Source of the DNA: Kribbella sp. NBC_01245
GTDB lineage: Bacteria; Actinomycetota; Actinomycetes; Propionibacteriales; Kribbellaceae
Direction of reading: 5' to 3'
DNA: 64,000 bases
Assembly (NCBI RefSeq): GCF_036226525.1
Contig: NZ_CP108487.1
Span: 5,828,001-5,892,000, forward strand
Shown: positions 56,893 through 64,000 of the stretch, piece after piece
Numbering within the stretch: the first letter of the stretch is position 1
Layout: the number at the start of each line of letters is the position of its first letter
Program-made: the position numbers and the translations under genes
The notes under the pieces: generated by a model
What the model saw: the letters and a program-made list of their open reading frames with translations, nothing else
What the model was told of the DNA's origin: nothing
The model's database searches: none

Positions 56893-57810
56893 ATGTCGTA
56901 CGTCGTGGTGGGTGCCGGCCCTACCGGCAGTGAGGTCGCGCGCCTACTCGCCGATGAGGGCGAACGGGTGCGGGTGGTGTCACGTCGCGGGGCGGGTCCG
57001 GATCATCCGCTGATCGAGCGGGTCACGGCCGACGCCACCGACGCCGAGCGGCTGGCCGGGCTGGCCGAAGGCGCGACGGCGTTGGTCAACTGCGCGATGC
57101 CGGCGTACGACTGCTGGCCGACCGACTGGCCGCCGTTGGCCGCGGCGATGCTGGCGGCGGCGGAGCGCGCGGGCGCGGACTACGTGATGCTCGGCAATAC
57201 CTATGGCTATGGGCCGGTCGACGGTCCGATGACCGAGGACCTGCCGATGGCCGCGACGACGGTCAAGGGCCACGTTCGTGCGCAGATGTGGAACGACGCG
57301 CTGGCCGCTCACCGCGCCGGCCGGGTCCGGGTGATCGAGGTGCGCGCGAGCGAGTACCTCGGCGCGGGAGTCGTCTCGCCGTACATGCTGATGGCCTTGC
57401 CGCAGGTGCTGGCCGGGCAGCCTTTGGTTTACCCGGCCGACCTCGATGCGCCGCGAAGCTGGAGCTACACCGGCGACGTCGCGCGGACATTGGTCGCGGC
57501 CGGCCGGTTTGACGGCGAATGGGGTCGTGCCTGGCATGTGCCGTCGACGTCGACGCTGTCCACGCGCGAGCTGACCGCGCGGCTCGTCGCTCTTGCCGGG
57601 CTGCCGATGCCGGAGCTGATCGAGATGCCGATTGACGAGTTGGTCCGGCTCGGTGAGACCGACTCGATCGTGGCGGAGTTTCCCGAGATGCAATACCTAG
57701 TGCGGCAGCCTCACATTCTGGACTCCAGACGAACCGAGGAGCTGCTCGACCTCAAGCCCACGGACCTTGATCAAGTCCTGACCGAGATCGCCGGAGATCA
57801 GTCAGCTTGA
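56893..57810 (+). CDS. NAD(P)-dependent epimerase/dehydratase-like protein
   Basis: 305 aa. Extended-SDR fold: MSYVVVGAGPTGSEVARLLA nucleotide loop, VNCAMPAYDCWP, YVMLGNTYGYGPVDGPMTED, EVRASEYLGAGV. The usual YxxxK is unclear (NTYGYGP), so it may be an atypical NmrA-like or reductase member. ATG at 56893 has GGAGG upstream. Its stop overlaps the convergent MerR stop by 9 bp. Confidence 0.8.
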   Translation: MSYVVVGAGPTGSEVARLLADEGERVRVVSRRGAGPDHPLIERVTADATDAERLAGLAEGATALVNCAMPAYDCWPTDWPPLAAAMLAAAERAGADYVMLGNTYGYGPVDGPMTEDLPMAATTVKGHVRAQMWNDALAAHRAGRVRVIEVRASEYLGAGVVSPYMLMALPQVLAGQPLVYPADLDAPRSWSYTGDVARTLVAAGRFDGEWGRAWHVPSTSTLSTRELTARLVALAGLPMPELIEMPIDELVRLGETDSIVAEFPEMQYLVRQPHILDSRRTEELLDLKPTDLDQVLTEIAGDQSA

Positions 57811-58437
57811 GGGTTTGAGCCGCTGGGCGGAGATGGATTCCTGAGCCAGTAAGCGTAAGGACGAGATGAGGGTTTCGCCGAGGATGGTGCCGATGACGAC
57901 ACTCTCGGCGACCTGGTCGGTGGTTTCGCGGGATTGGACGGCCGCGATCTCCAGTTCGGTGAAGCGTTCGACGGCTTCGGCGTAGGAGTCGAGGAAGGCG
58001 ACCAGGTGGTCCTGACCGAGCGCGCGGAATGCGGCCACTGTGTCCACCAGGGTCGCGAGTGCGGGGGCGTTGGCGGTTACGGACCAGCCGCGCCGGGTTA
58101 GGAGCTCCTCGACTTCGGCGGCCGCTGCGGCGCGGGTGTCGACGGTTGACCTGAGCTCGCGGCGTGGGGTGATCGCGCGATGGGCCGCGCCGATCTGATC
58201 GTGCAGCGGCATCGTGGGGGAGTCGACGGCCTCGAGCACCGCCCGTACTCCTGCGACCGGGACCTGCGCCAACTCCACCAGAGCACGGATCAACCGCAGG
58301 CGGCGCAGATGGCGTTCGTCGTACGACGCCTGGTTCGGGGCGGATCGTTCGCCCGGGGGCAGCAGGCCTTCGCGTAGGTAGTACTTGATGGTCGGGACCG
58401 CCACCCCGGACTGCCGGCTCAACTCCGCGATTTTCAT
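57802..58437 (-). CDS. MerR-family regulator
   Basis: 211 aa. HTH MKIAELSRQSGVAVPTIKYY with YLREGLLPPGERSAPNQASY and a wing; C-terminal ~130-residue helical effector domain without Cys. Divergent from the DoxX gene with a palindrome in the spacer, so it probably represses or activates that operon and itself. Confidence 0.87.
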   Translation of the reverse strand: MKIAELSRQSGVAVPTIKYYLREGLLPPGERSAPNQASYDERHLRRLRLIRALVELAQVPVAGVRAVLEAVDSPTMPLHDQIGAAHRAITPRRELRSTVDTRAAAAAEVEELLTRRGWSVTANAPALATLVDTVAAFRALGQDHLVAFLDSYAEAVERFTELEIAAVQSRETTDQVAESVVIGTILGETLISSLRLLAQESISAQRLKPSS

Positions 58438-58459
58438 CCTTGCGTTCCTCTCGCTCGTG

Positions 58460-58480
58460 ATGGATAGTAGCAGTATCCAT
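58460..58480. promoter_or_regulatory. MerR-type operator palindrome
   Basis: ATGGATA and TATCCAT are inverted around 7 bp in the 77-bp MerR/DoxX spacer; a second pair ATCC…GGAT follows. The long palindrome between divergent genes is the usual site of MerR proteins. Confidence 0.6.
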
Positions 58481-58514
58481 TAACGGATACCCACACTATC
58501 TATTAGGAGGAACC

Positions 58515-59021
58515 ATGACCGTGCCGGTGCTACTGATCGCGACGCTGCTGTTCCGTGTGCTCGGCGCGCTCGGGGTACGGCGCTTCGCCACCTGGACGGT
58601 TAGCGCGACCCACGGGCTCGCGGTGATGCTGGTGATGACCGCGAGCGCGCACTTCGTGCCGGCCTCTGTCACGGTGATGCCGACTCACGCGGACCTGGTC
58701 GCGATGGTCCCGCCGTTCGTGCCGTTCGCGTCAGCCGTCATTTACCTGACAGGTGTCCTCGAGCTCGCGGGCGCGCTCGGCCTTGTGCTCGGCAAGACCC
58801 GCCGGCTTGCGGCGTACTGCTTAATCGCGCTGTTCGTGCTGCTGCTGCCTGCGAACATCTACGCGGCCGTAGCGGACGTGCCGTTCGCCGGGGACGCCCC
58901 TTCGCCGCTGTGGACCCGTATCCCTGAGCAGATTCTCTTCATCGCAGTGGCGGCCCTGGCAGCCAGGAGCCGTTCCAAGTCCGTCGAGCCGGTATCGCGG
59001 CAGACCCTCGCAAAGGTTTGA
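58515..59021 (+). CDS. DoxX-family membrane protein
   Basis: 168 aa with four TM segments and DoxX-like sequence (LLFRVLGALGVRRFATWTVS; MVPPFVPFASAVIYLTGVLE; LAGALGLVLGKTRRLAAYCL). AGGAGG precedes ATG 58515. The family is linked to quinone/thiol redox or membrane-integrated oxidoreductase complexes. It is 4 bp from the next gene and divergent from MerR. Confidence 0.8.
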   Translation: MTVPVLLIATLLFRVLGALGVRRFATWTVSATHGLAVMLVMTASAHFVPASVTVMPTHADLVAMVPPFVPFASAVIYLTGVLELAGALGLVLGKTRRLAAYCLIALFVLLLPANIYAAVADVPFAGDAPSPLWTRIPEQILFIAVAALAARSRSKSVEPVSRQTLAKV

Positions 59022-59025
59022 GCTC

Positions 59026-59433
59026 ATGCAACTCACTGATGCCTCCCGGATGATCGCCGGCGCCATCCTCATCACCATCGTGACCATCCAGATCGGCGGC
59101 TGGTTCATGACCAAGATCGCCCGCGGTGACGTGCCGATGACCGACTTCCAGAAGTCCTTCGCCCGGGCCGGGCATGGGCACGCGGGGGTGCTGGTCATCC
59201 TGTCGCTGGTCGGTCTGCTGTACGTCGACCAGACCGGGCTGACCGGACTCGGGCTCTGGGTCGGACGCCTCGGTATTCCCGTAGCGGCGATCCTGATGTC
59301 CGGCGGGTTCTTCGCCGCCTCGGCCGGTAAGGGTCGTACCACGCCGAGCAAGTTGATCGCGATGCTCTGGGTTGGCGCGGCCAGTCTCGCCGTCGGCGTT
59401 CTGACACTGGGCATCGGCCTGCTAACCGCCTGA
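59026..59433 (+). CDS. Four-TM membrane protein of unknown function
   Basis: 135 aa, four hydrophobic segments (MIAGAILITIVTIQIGGWFM; HAGVLVILSLVGLLYVDQTG; LGIPVAAILMSGGFFAASAG; LWVGAASLAVGVLTLGIGLL). Starts 4 bp after the DoxX gene, so it is part of that operon. No family assigned. Confidence 0.68.
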   Translation: MQLTDASRMIAGAILITIVTIQIGGWFMTKIARGDVPMTDFQKSFARAGHGHAGVLVILSLVGLLYVDQTGLTGLGLWVGRLGIPVAAILMSGGFFAASAGKGRTTPSKLIAMLWVGAASLAVGVLTLGIGLLTA

Positions 59434-59462
59434 GCGCACGGCTGGAGTGGCAAACTTCAGCC

Positions 59463-60350
59463 GTGGAGCTCAGGCAGTTGGACTATTTCGTGGCGGTCGC
59501 GCACGAGAAGAGCTTCACCCTGGCCGCGAAGCGCCTGCACGTGGTGCAAAGCGCTGTCTCGGCCGCGATCGCCGCCCTCGAACGCGATCTGAAGGTCACC
59601 CTGTTCGAACGCAACGCCCAGCGCGTCGTACTCACCGAGGCCGGTACGGCGCTGCTGCCCGAGGCGCTCGCCGTGCTGGACGCGGTCCAGGGCGCGCGGG
59701 ATGTCGTCGACGAACTGAGCGGCGGTCTTCGCGGTACCGTCCGGGTCGGCGTGCTCGGCGGGCTGCCGCTGGTCGATATCCCGGCGATCGCGGGCGAGTT
59801 CCGCCGTCGCTATCCCGGGATCGAACTCCAGCTCCGGGTCGAGGCGAACGGGTCGGCGGGCAACGAGCGCGCCCTGCTGAACGGCGATATCGACGTCGGG
59901 TTCCTCGCCTTCGCGGGCAAGGCGCCGCCGGAACTCACCAGCTGGGAGTTGGTCCGCCTGCCGCAGGTGCTGGCCGTACCGGTGGGGCATCGGCTGGCTC
60001 GTCGGCGCGTGGTCGACCTGGCTGATCTGGCCGACGAGAGTTTCGTGGATTTCCCGATCGGCTTCACCAATAGGACCGTGCACGACCAGGTCTTCGAGCA
60101 GGCGGGCATCCGCCGCCGGATCGCGGTCGAGGCCAGTGGTCTGACCGACGCGGCCGAGTTCGTCCGGCATGAGGTCGGTGTCGCGATCCTGCCGCCGTTC
60201 GCGATCGACCACGAAGGCCTTCGCCGGGTGACGATCCGGGACCACACCTTCGAATGGTCGTTGCACATGGCAACTTTGCGCAAACGCAAACCCACCGCCG
60301 CCATCCGCGCCCTCCTCTCCCTAATCCCCACCCACGTCCAAACCCCCTGA
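59463..60350 (+). CDS. LysR-family regulator
   Basis: 295 aa. N-terminal winged HTH (MELRQLDYFVAVAHEKSFTL, LHVVQSAVSAAIAALERDLK, LFERNAQRVVLTEAG) and a substrate-binding C-terminal domain (GTVRVGVLGGLPLVDIPAIA; VGVAILPPFAIDHEGLRRVT). It is 30 bp after the membrane protein gene; the target may be the SDR genes downstream. Confidence 0.9.
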   Translation: MELRQLDYFVAVAHEKSFTLAAKRLHVVQSAVSAAIAALERDLKVTLFERNAQRVVLTEAGTALLPEALAVLDAVQGARDVVDELSGGLRGTVRVGVLGGLPLVDIPAIAGEFRRRYPGIELQLRVEANGSAGNERALLNGDIDVGFLAFAGKAPPELTSWELVRLPQVLAVPVGHRLARRRVVDLADLADESFVDFPIGFTNRTVHDQVFEQAGIRRRIAVEASGLTDAAEFVRHEVGVAILPPFAIDHEGLRRVTIRDHTFEWSLHMATLRKRKPTAAIRALLSLIPTHVQTP

Positions 60351-60485
60351 GAAGTGCGCCGAGATGCATCAAGGGAAGTGATTTGGGTATCGAGTTGAGT
60401 CGTTTGCTTTGATGCAACTGCGGTTCCAGGATTGAGGTGTCAGCAGGAAGTACGAGGCACTGAAACCAGAACTGAGGGATGGCAG

Positions 60486-61226
60486 ATGAGCGAGCAGAAC
60501 AGCGGTCGGGTGGCGATCGTGACCGGTGGGTCGCGGGGAATCGGGCGGCAGGCGGCGGCGCGGCTTGGGCGCGAGGGATTCGCCGTTGTCGTGACGTACG
60601 GCGGTAACCAGGCCGAGGCGGATCAGGCCGTGAAAGAGGTCGAGGCGGCCGGCGGGAAGGCCATTGCGGTTCAGGCCGATGTGGCCGACGTGACCGCGGT
60701 CGCGGCGTTGTTCGATCGGGCCGAGGAGGCGTACGGCGGCGTCGACGTAGTGGTTCACGCGGCCGGCATCATGCGCCTCGCGCCGTTGGTCGACCTGGAC
60801 CTCGCCGACCTGGACGCGCACCTGAATACCAATGTCCGCGGCACGTTCGTCGTCGACCAGCAGGCCGCGCGCCGGCTTCGTCCGGGTGGCGCGATCATCA
60901 ACTTCTCCAGCTCGGTGACCAAGTTCGCCCGGCCGGGGTACAGCGCGTACGCCGCGACCAAGGGCGCGGTCGACGCCATCACCCTGATCCTGGCCCGCGA
61001 ACTCCGCGGCCGCGACATCACCGTCAACGCCGTAGCGCCCGGGCCGACCGGAACCGCGATGTTCCTGGACGGCAAGTCGGAGGAGCTGATCGACCGGATC
61101 GCGTCGGAGTCACCGCTGGAGCGCATCGGCGCCCCGGATGACATCGCCGAGGTCGTCGCTTTCCTGGCCGGCCCCGCCCGCTGGATCAACGGCCAGGTCA
61201 TCTACGCCAACGGCGGCGCGATCTGA
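60486..61226 (+). CDS. Short-chain dehydrogenase/reductase (FabG-like)
   Basis: 246 aa. VAIVTGGSRGIGRQAAARLG, HAAGIMRLAPLVDL, Ser in INFSSSVTKFARPG, YSAYAATKGAVDA (YxxxK), and WINGQVIYANGGAI. GAGGG precedes ATG 60486. The first of two SDRs downstream of the LysR gene. Substrate unknown. Confidence 0.88.
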   Translation: MSEQNSGRVAIVTGGSRGIGRQAAARLGREGFAVVVTYGGNQAEADQAVKEVEAAGGKAIAVQADVADVTAVAALFDRAEEAYGGVDVVVHAAGIMRLAPLVDLDLADLDAHLNTNVRGTFVVDQQAARRLRPGGAIINFSSSVTKFARPGYSAYAATKGAVDAITLILARELRGRDITVNAVAPGPTGTAMFLDGKSEELIDRIASESPLERIGAPDDIAEVVAFLAGPARWINGQVIYANGGAI

Positions 61227-61262
61227 CCCCGCCCGATCGCCGCACGAGGTGGTCAGACGGTT

Positions 61263-61333
61263 CCGATGAACCCCGACACGCGGGGTCACAAGGGTCCGAT
61301 GAGTGGGGACACGCCGGGCGCAACGGTCCGATG
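61263..61333. repeat. 2.5 copies of a 32–33-bp direct repeat
   Basis: TCCGATGA-led units begin at about 61259, 61292 and 61324; the first two share GGTxCCGATGA…GACACGC and CAA ends. They lie between the two SDR genes (gap 61227–61358). May be a protein-binding array or slippage product. Confidence 0.5.
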
Positions 61334-61358
61334 AACGGATTAAGAGGAAGGAAGCATT

Positions 61359-62249
61359 GTGGGTAAGACGATTTTGATTAGTGGGGCGTCTAGTGGGTTT
61401 GGGGCGTTGACGGCACGGGCGCTCGCTGATGCCGGGCATACCGTGTACGCCGGGATGCGCGATGTCGGCGGTCGGAACGCCGCCGCCGCGAATGACGCCA
61501 AGCAGTATGCGATCGAGTACGGCGTCGACTTGAGGTCGGTCGAGCTCGACGTCAGTTCGGACAACTCCGCGAACGAGGCGGTCCAGACCGTGCTCAGCGA
61601 GGCGGGCCGCCTCGACGTACTCGTGCACAACGCGGGCCATATGGTCACCGGCCCGGCCGAGGCGTTCACGCCGGAGCAGATCACTCAGCTGTACGACACC
61701 AACGTCGTCGGCACGCAGCGGCTCAACCGCGCAGCCCTGCCGCATTTGCGTAACCAGGGCGACGGTCTGCTCGTCTGGGTCGGGAGTTCCAGCACTCGCG
61801 GCGGCACCCCGCCGTACCTCGCGCCGTACTTCGCGGCGAAGGCGGCGATGGACGCGTTCGCGGTGAGCTATGCGCTGGAGCTGGCGCGGTTCGGGATCGA
61901 GACCAGCATCATCGTGCCGGGCGCGTTCACCCACGGCACCAACCACTTCGCGCACAGCGGTAAGCCGGCCGATGACGCGGTCGTCGCGGCGTACGAGACG
62001 AAGTACGCCGGGCTGATGGACCAGGTCGGGCGGAAGCTGGCAGAGCTGGAGCCGGAGTGGGCCGACGTGGCCGAGGTCGCGAAGGCGATCGTCGACGTCG
62101 TCGGGACTGAGAAGGGGCGGCGGCCGTTCCGGGTGCACGTCGACCCGTCCGATGACGGTGCTGCCGTGGTCAACGCTGTCGCCGATCGCGTCCGCGCGGA
62201 GTTCCTGCGCCGGGTCGAGCTGGACGACCTGCTTCACCCGGCCAACTAG
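61359..62249 (+). CDS. Short-chain dehydrogenase/reductase
   Basis: 296 aa. GTG at 61359 with GGAAGG upstream. MGKTILISGASSGFGALTAR, DVLVHNAGHMVTG, Ser in WVGSSSTRGG and YLAPYFAAKAAMDA (YxxxK), then a long C-terminal part for an SDR, as in the group acting on lipophilic substrates. Its stop is 2 bp from the amidohydrolase start, so the two are cotranscribed. Confidence 0.87.
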   Translation: MGKTILISGASSGFGALTARALADAGHTVYAGMRDVGGRNAAAANDAKQYAIEYGVDLRSVELDVSSDNSANEAVQTVLSEAGRLDVLVHNAGHMVTGPAEAFTPEQITQLYDTNVVGTQRLNRAALPHLRNQGDGLLVWVGSSSTRGGTPPYLAPYFAAKAAMDAFAVSYALELARFGIETSIIVPGAFTHGTNHFAHSGKPADDAVVAAYETKYAGLMDQVGRKLAELEPEWADVAEVAKAIVDVVGTEKGRRPFRVHVDPSDDGAAVVNAVADRVRAEFLRRVELDDLLHPAN

Positions 62250-62251
62250 CG

Positions 62252-63190
62252 ATGAGCGCGGACTTGATCGACGTACACGCTCACTTCCTCACTCCGGAGT
62301 ACGTCGCCGCCGCGCAGCGTGCCGGGCATCTCGTTCCCGACGGTATGCCCGCCTGGCCGACGTGGAGTGCCGCCGAGCATCTCGAGGTGATGGACCGCAA
62401 CGGCATCAGCAAGTCGATCCTGTCGGTCTCGTCGCCCGGCGTGCATTTCGGCGATGACGTCCGGGCCCGGGTGCTCGCCCGCAGGATGAACGAGGCGGCC
62501 GCGGAGCTGACGCGGGAGTACGCCGGCCGGTTCGGGTTCTTCGCCAGCCTGCCGTTGCCCGATCTGGACGGCGCGCTGGCCGAGGTCGGTCACGCGTTCG
62601 ACGCGCTGGACACGAACGGGGTGGTGCTGCCGAGCAACGTGGGCGGGCGTTATCCCGGCGATCCGCGCTGGCAACCGTTGTGGCAGGAGCTGAACGAGCG
62701 GGAGGCGGTCGTGTTCATCCACCCGACCTCGCCGCCGAACTGGCGTGACGTCGCGCTCGACCGGCCGCGGCCGATGATCGAGTTCCTCTTCGACGGGGCT
62801 CGTGCGGTCAGCGATCTGGTGCTCAGCGGGGTGCTGACGCATTACCCGCGGGTGCGATTCGTCATCACGTACGCCGGTGGGGTGCTGCCGATGCTGAGCG
62901 ATCGGCTGGCGACGTTCCAGTCTCATTTCGCGGTCGGTGCGGACGATGATCTGCCGAGCGCGGCCGATCAGCTTCGCGAGTTCTGGTACGACGTGGCCGG
63001 TACCGCGATCCCGCACCACCTGCCGGGGTTGCAGGCAGTGGCCGGGCTCGACCGGGTCGTCTACGGCAGCGAGTATTGCTTCACGCCGCCCGAGTCCGTC
63101 GCGACCAAGCTCGCCCAGCTCGATGCCGCGCCGGAGGCCAAGGGGTGGCGGGACTTGACCACGGTCAACGGCACGGCCCTGCTCACTTGA
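62252..63190 (+). CDS. Amidohydrolase_2-type protein (ACMSD-like) with altered metal site
   Basis: 312 aa. ADLIDVHAHFLTPEYVAA has the HxH metal ligands and VVFIHPTSPPNW the third His. At the next positions the family usually has His (CHxGG) and Asp (GSDxP); here they are VITYAGGVLP and VYGSEYCFTP, i.e. Tyr and Glu. TIM-barrel enzymes of this group (aminocarboxymuconate-semialdehyde decarboxylase, gamma-resorcylate decarboxylase) use one metal, so activity may be altered. In an operon with the preceding SDR. Its stop overlaps the convergent pobA stop. Confidence 0.75.
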   Translation: MSADLIDVHAHFLTPEYVAAAQRAGHLVPDGMPAWPTWSAAEHLEVMDRNGISKSILSVSSPGVHFGDDVRARVLARRMNEAAAELTREYAGRFGFFASLPLPDLDGALAEVGHAFDALDTNGVVLPSNVGGRYPGDPRWQPLWQELNEREAVVFIHPTSPPNWRDVALDRPRPMIEFLFDGARAVSDLVLSGVLTHYPRVRFVITYAGGVLPMLSDRLATFQSHFAVGADDDLPSAADQLREFWYDVAGTAIPHHLPGLQAVAGLDRVVYGSEYCFTPPESVATKLAQLDAAPEAKGWRDLTTVNGTALLT

Positions 63191-64000
63191 ACGACCAGCT
63201 CGAGGTGTACGGCAGGCCGGTGTAGTTTTCCGCGAGGGAAGTCGCCATCGCCTCGGACGAAGCGACGTACTTCAGTTGAGCTTGAGCAATTTGGTTGCTG
63301 AAGGCATCTTCCGTCGGATCGGCGTGCAGCATCGTGGTCATCCACCAGGAGAAGTGGGTTGATCGCCAGACCCGTTCGAGCGCGTCGTCGGAGTAGCGGC
63401 TGAGCAGTTCGGGATCGCCCGCGTAATACCCGCCGAGGGCTCGGGACAGCAGTCGTACGTCAGCCACGGCGAGGTTCATCCCCTTCGCGCCAGTCGGTGG
63501 CACGATGTGGGCGGCGTCCCCGGCGAGGAACAATCGGCCGTGCCGCATCGGCGTGCTGACGAAGCTGCGCATCGGCGTGATTCCCCTGGCCAGCAAGGGC
63601 CCTTCGATCAGGTCGGTGTTCAGCCTGGTCCGGAGTTCCGACCAGATCCGGTCGTCGGACCAGTCGTCCAGGTTCTCGTCGGACGGCACCTGGAGGTAGA
63701 GGCGGGTCACCGAGGGCGAGCGCATCGAGTACAACGCGAACCCGCGATCGTGGCGGGCGTAGATCAACTCGTCGGTCGTTGGCGCGGCCTGGGCGAGCAC
63801 GCCGAGCCAGGAGAACGGGTACGTCCGCTCACAACTGGTGCTATGGGCAACATAACCGCGACAGGGTCCGTGGAAGCCGTCCGCGCCGATCACGAAGTCG
63901 CAGGTCAGTTCGACCGGATCGCCTTGGTGTACGAAGGAAACGACCGGTTCAACGCCGTCAAGGTTGCGCAGGGCAACGTCTTGTACGTCGAACAGCAGCG
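63183..64000 (-). CDS. pobA: 4-hydroxybenzoate 3-monooxygenase, C-terminal part
   Basis: The window holds the C-terminal ~272 residues; the frame stays open to base 64000, so the N-terminal FAD-binding part is outside. FVIGADGFHGPCRG, YPFSWLGVLAQ, YARHDRGFALYSMRSP, and GRLFLAGDAAHIVPPTGAKG with MNLAVADVRLL match PobA. It hydroxylates 4-hydroxybenzoate to protocatechuate with FAD and NAD(P)H. The adjacent amidohydrolase may belong to another aromatic route. Confidence 0.88.
   Translation of the reverse strand, partial: LLFDVQDVALRNLDGVEPVVSFVHQGDPVELTCDFVIGADGFHGPCRGYVAHSTSCERTYPFSWLGVLAQAAPTTDELIYARHDRGFALYSMRSPSVTRLYLQVPSDENLDDWSDDRIWSELRTRLNTDLIEGPLLARGITPMRSFVSTPMRHGRLFLAGDAAHIVPPTGAKGMNLAVADVRLLSRALGGYYAGDPELLSRYSDDALERVWRSTHFSWWMTTMLHADPTEDAFSNQIAQAQLKYVASSEAMATSLAENYTGLPYTSSWSFK

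Noticed and set aside
1..64000. tRNA, rRNA or CRISPR arrays
   Set aside because: No cloverleaf with conserved TψC arm, rRNA stretch or regularly spaced repeat–spacer units was recognised by eye; a tRNAscan or CRISPR search could still find a missed case.

Overview
The window is high-GC DNA with GTG/TTG starts, Shine-Dalgarno-led and some apparently leaderless genes. It carries the core block ino1–padR–ponA–GT87–rpsF–ssb–rpsR–rplI–…–dnaB that is conserved near the replication origin in Actinomycetota (compare Rv0046c–Rv0058 of Mycobacterium tuberculosis, and femX/rpsF/ssb/rpsR/rplI/MATE/dnaB in Streptomyces). The overall gene mix suggests a soil actinobacterium of the Nocardioidaceae/Kribbella type; the genus is an inference.

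Layout. 1–3360: edge of a sugar ABC system (lipoprotein, DeoR/LacI-hybrid regulator, DUF624 membrane protein) and two decayed genes (SnoaL-like, LuxR). 3447–11974: a minus-strand array of nine related genes, five large proteins with an HExxH…EEGxTEAW metalloprotease-like signature (one is a catalytically dead fusion) and four small helical partners, mostly translationally coupled. The array is interrupted by a plus-strand XRE–GNAT pair and a DnaA-box cluster, and a 104-bp palindrome lies at its head. 12156–20681: ino1, padR, a short-chain fatty acid transporter, penicillin-binding protein, and two polytopic mannosyltransferase-like proteins. 20849–31286: secreted GH92 mannosidase, VOC protein, methyltransferase/MerR pair, I36-like inhibitor, alanine-racemase-like/FemX pair, SDR, secreted chorismate mutase and a membrane protein. 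31283–34116: endonuclease IV and the rpsF–ssb–rpsR–rplI operon, closed by a strong terminator.

34189–46708: a type IV secretion-like locus sits between rplI and dnaB. It has a divergent membrane-anchored beta-propeller with a small secreted protein, then a tightly packed operon with a VirB2-like pilin, a bitopic linker protein, three tandem VirB6/TrbL-like paralogues, an SCO6880-like protein, a VirB4-like ATPase, a VirD4/TraG-like coupling ATPase and a DUF4913 protein. I see no relaxase, integrase, replication gene or att site. A 164-bp MITE-like element closes the locus. 46930–54492: trpS, serS, a low-complexity protein, a MATE exporter, a DnaA-box-rich intergenic region, and dnaB carrying two inteins (one of class 3 type in the Walker A loop, one with an eroded homing endonuclease).

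54501–64000: accessory genes: a secreted beta-helix protein, AraC/epimerase, MerR/DoxX with a membrane protein, LysR, two SDRs, an amidohydrolase with altered metal-site residues, and a partial 4-hydroxybenzoate 3-monooxygenase.

The two strongest candidates for undescribed biology are the metalloprotease-like/small-partner array and the secretion-like locus embedded in the ribosomal–replication core. A link between them is only a hypothesis. No tRNA, rRNA or CRISPR array was recognised.
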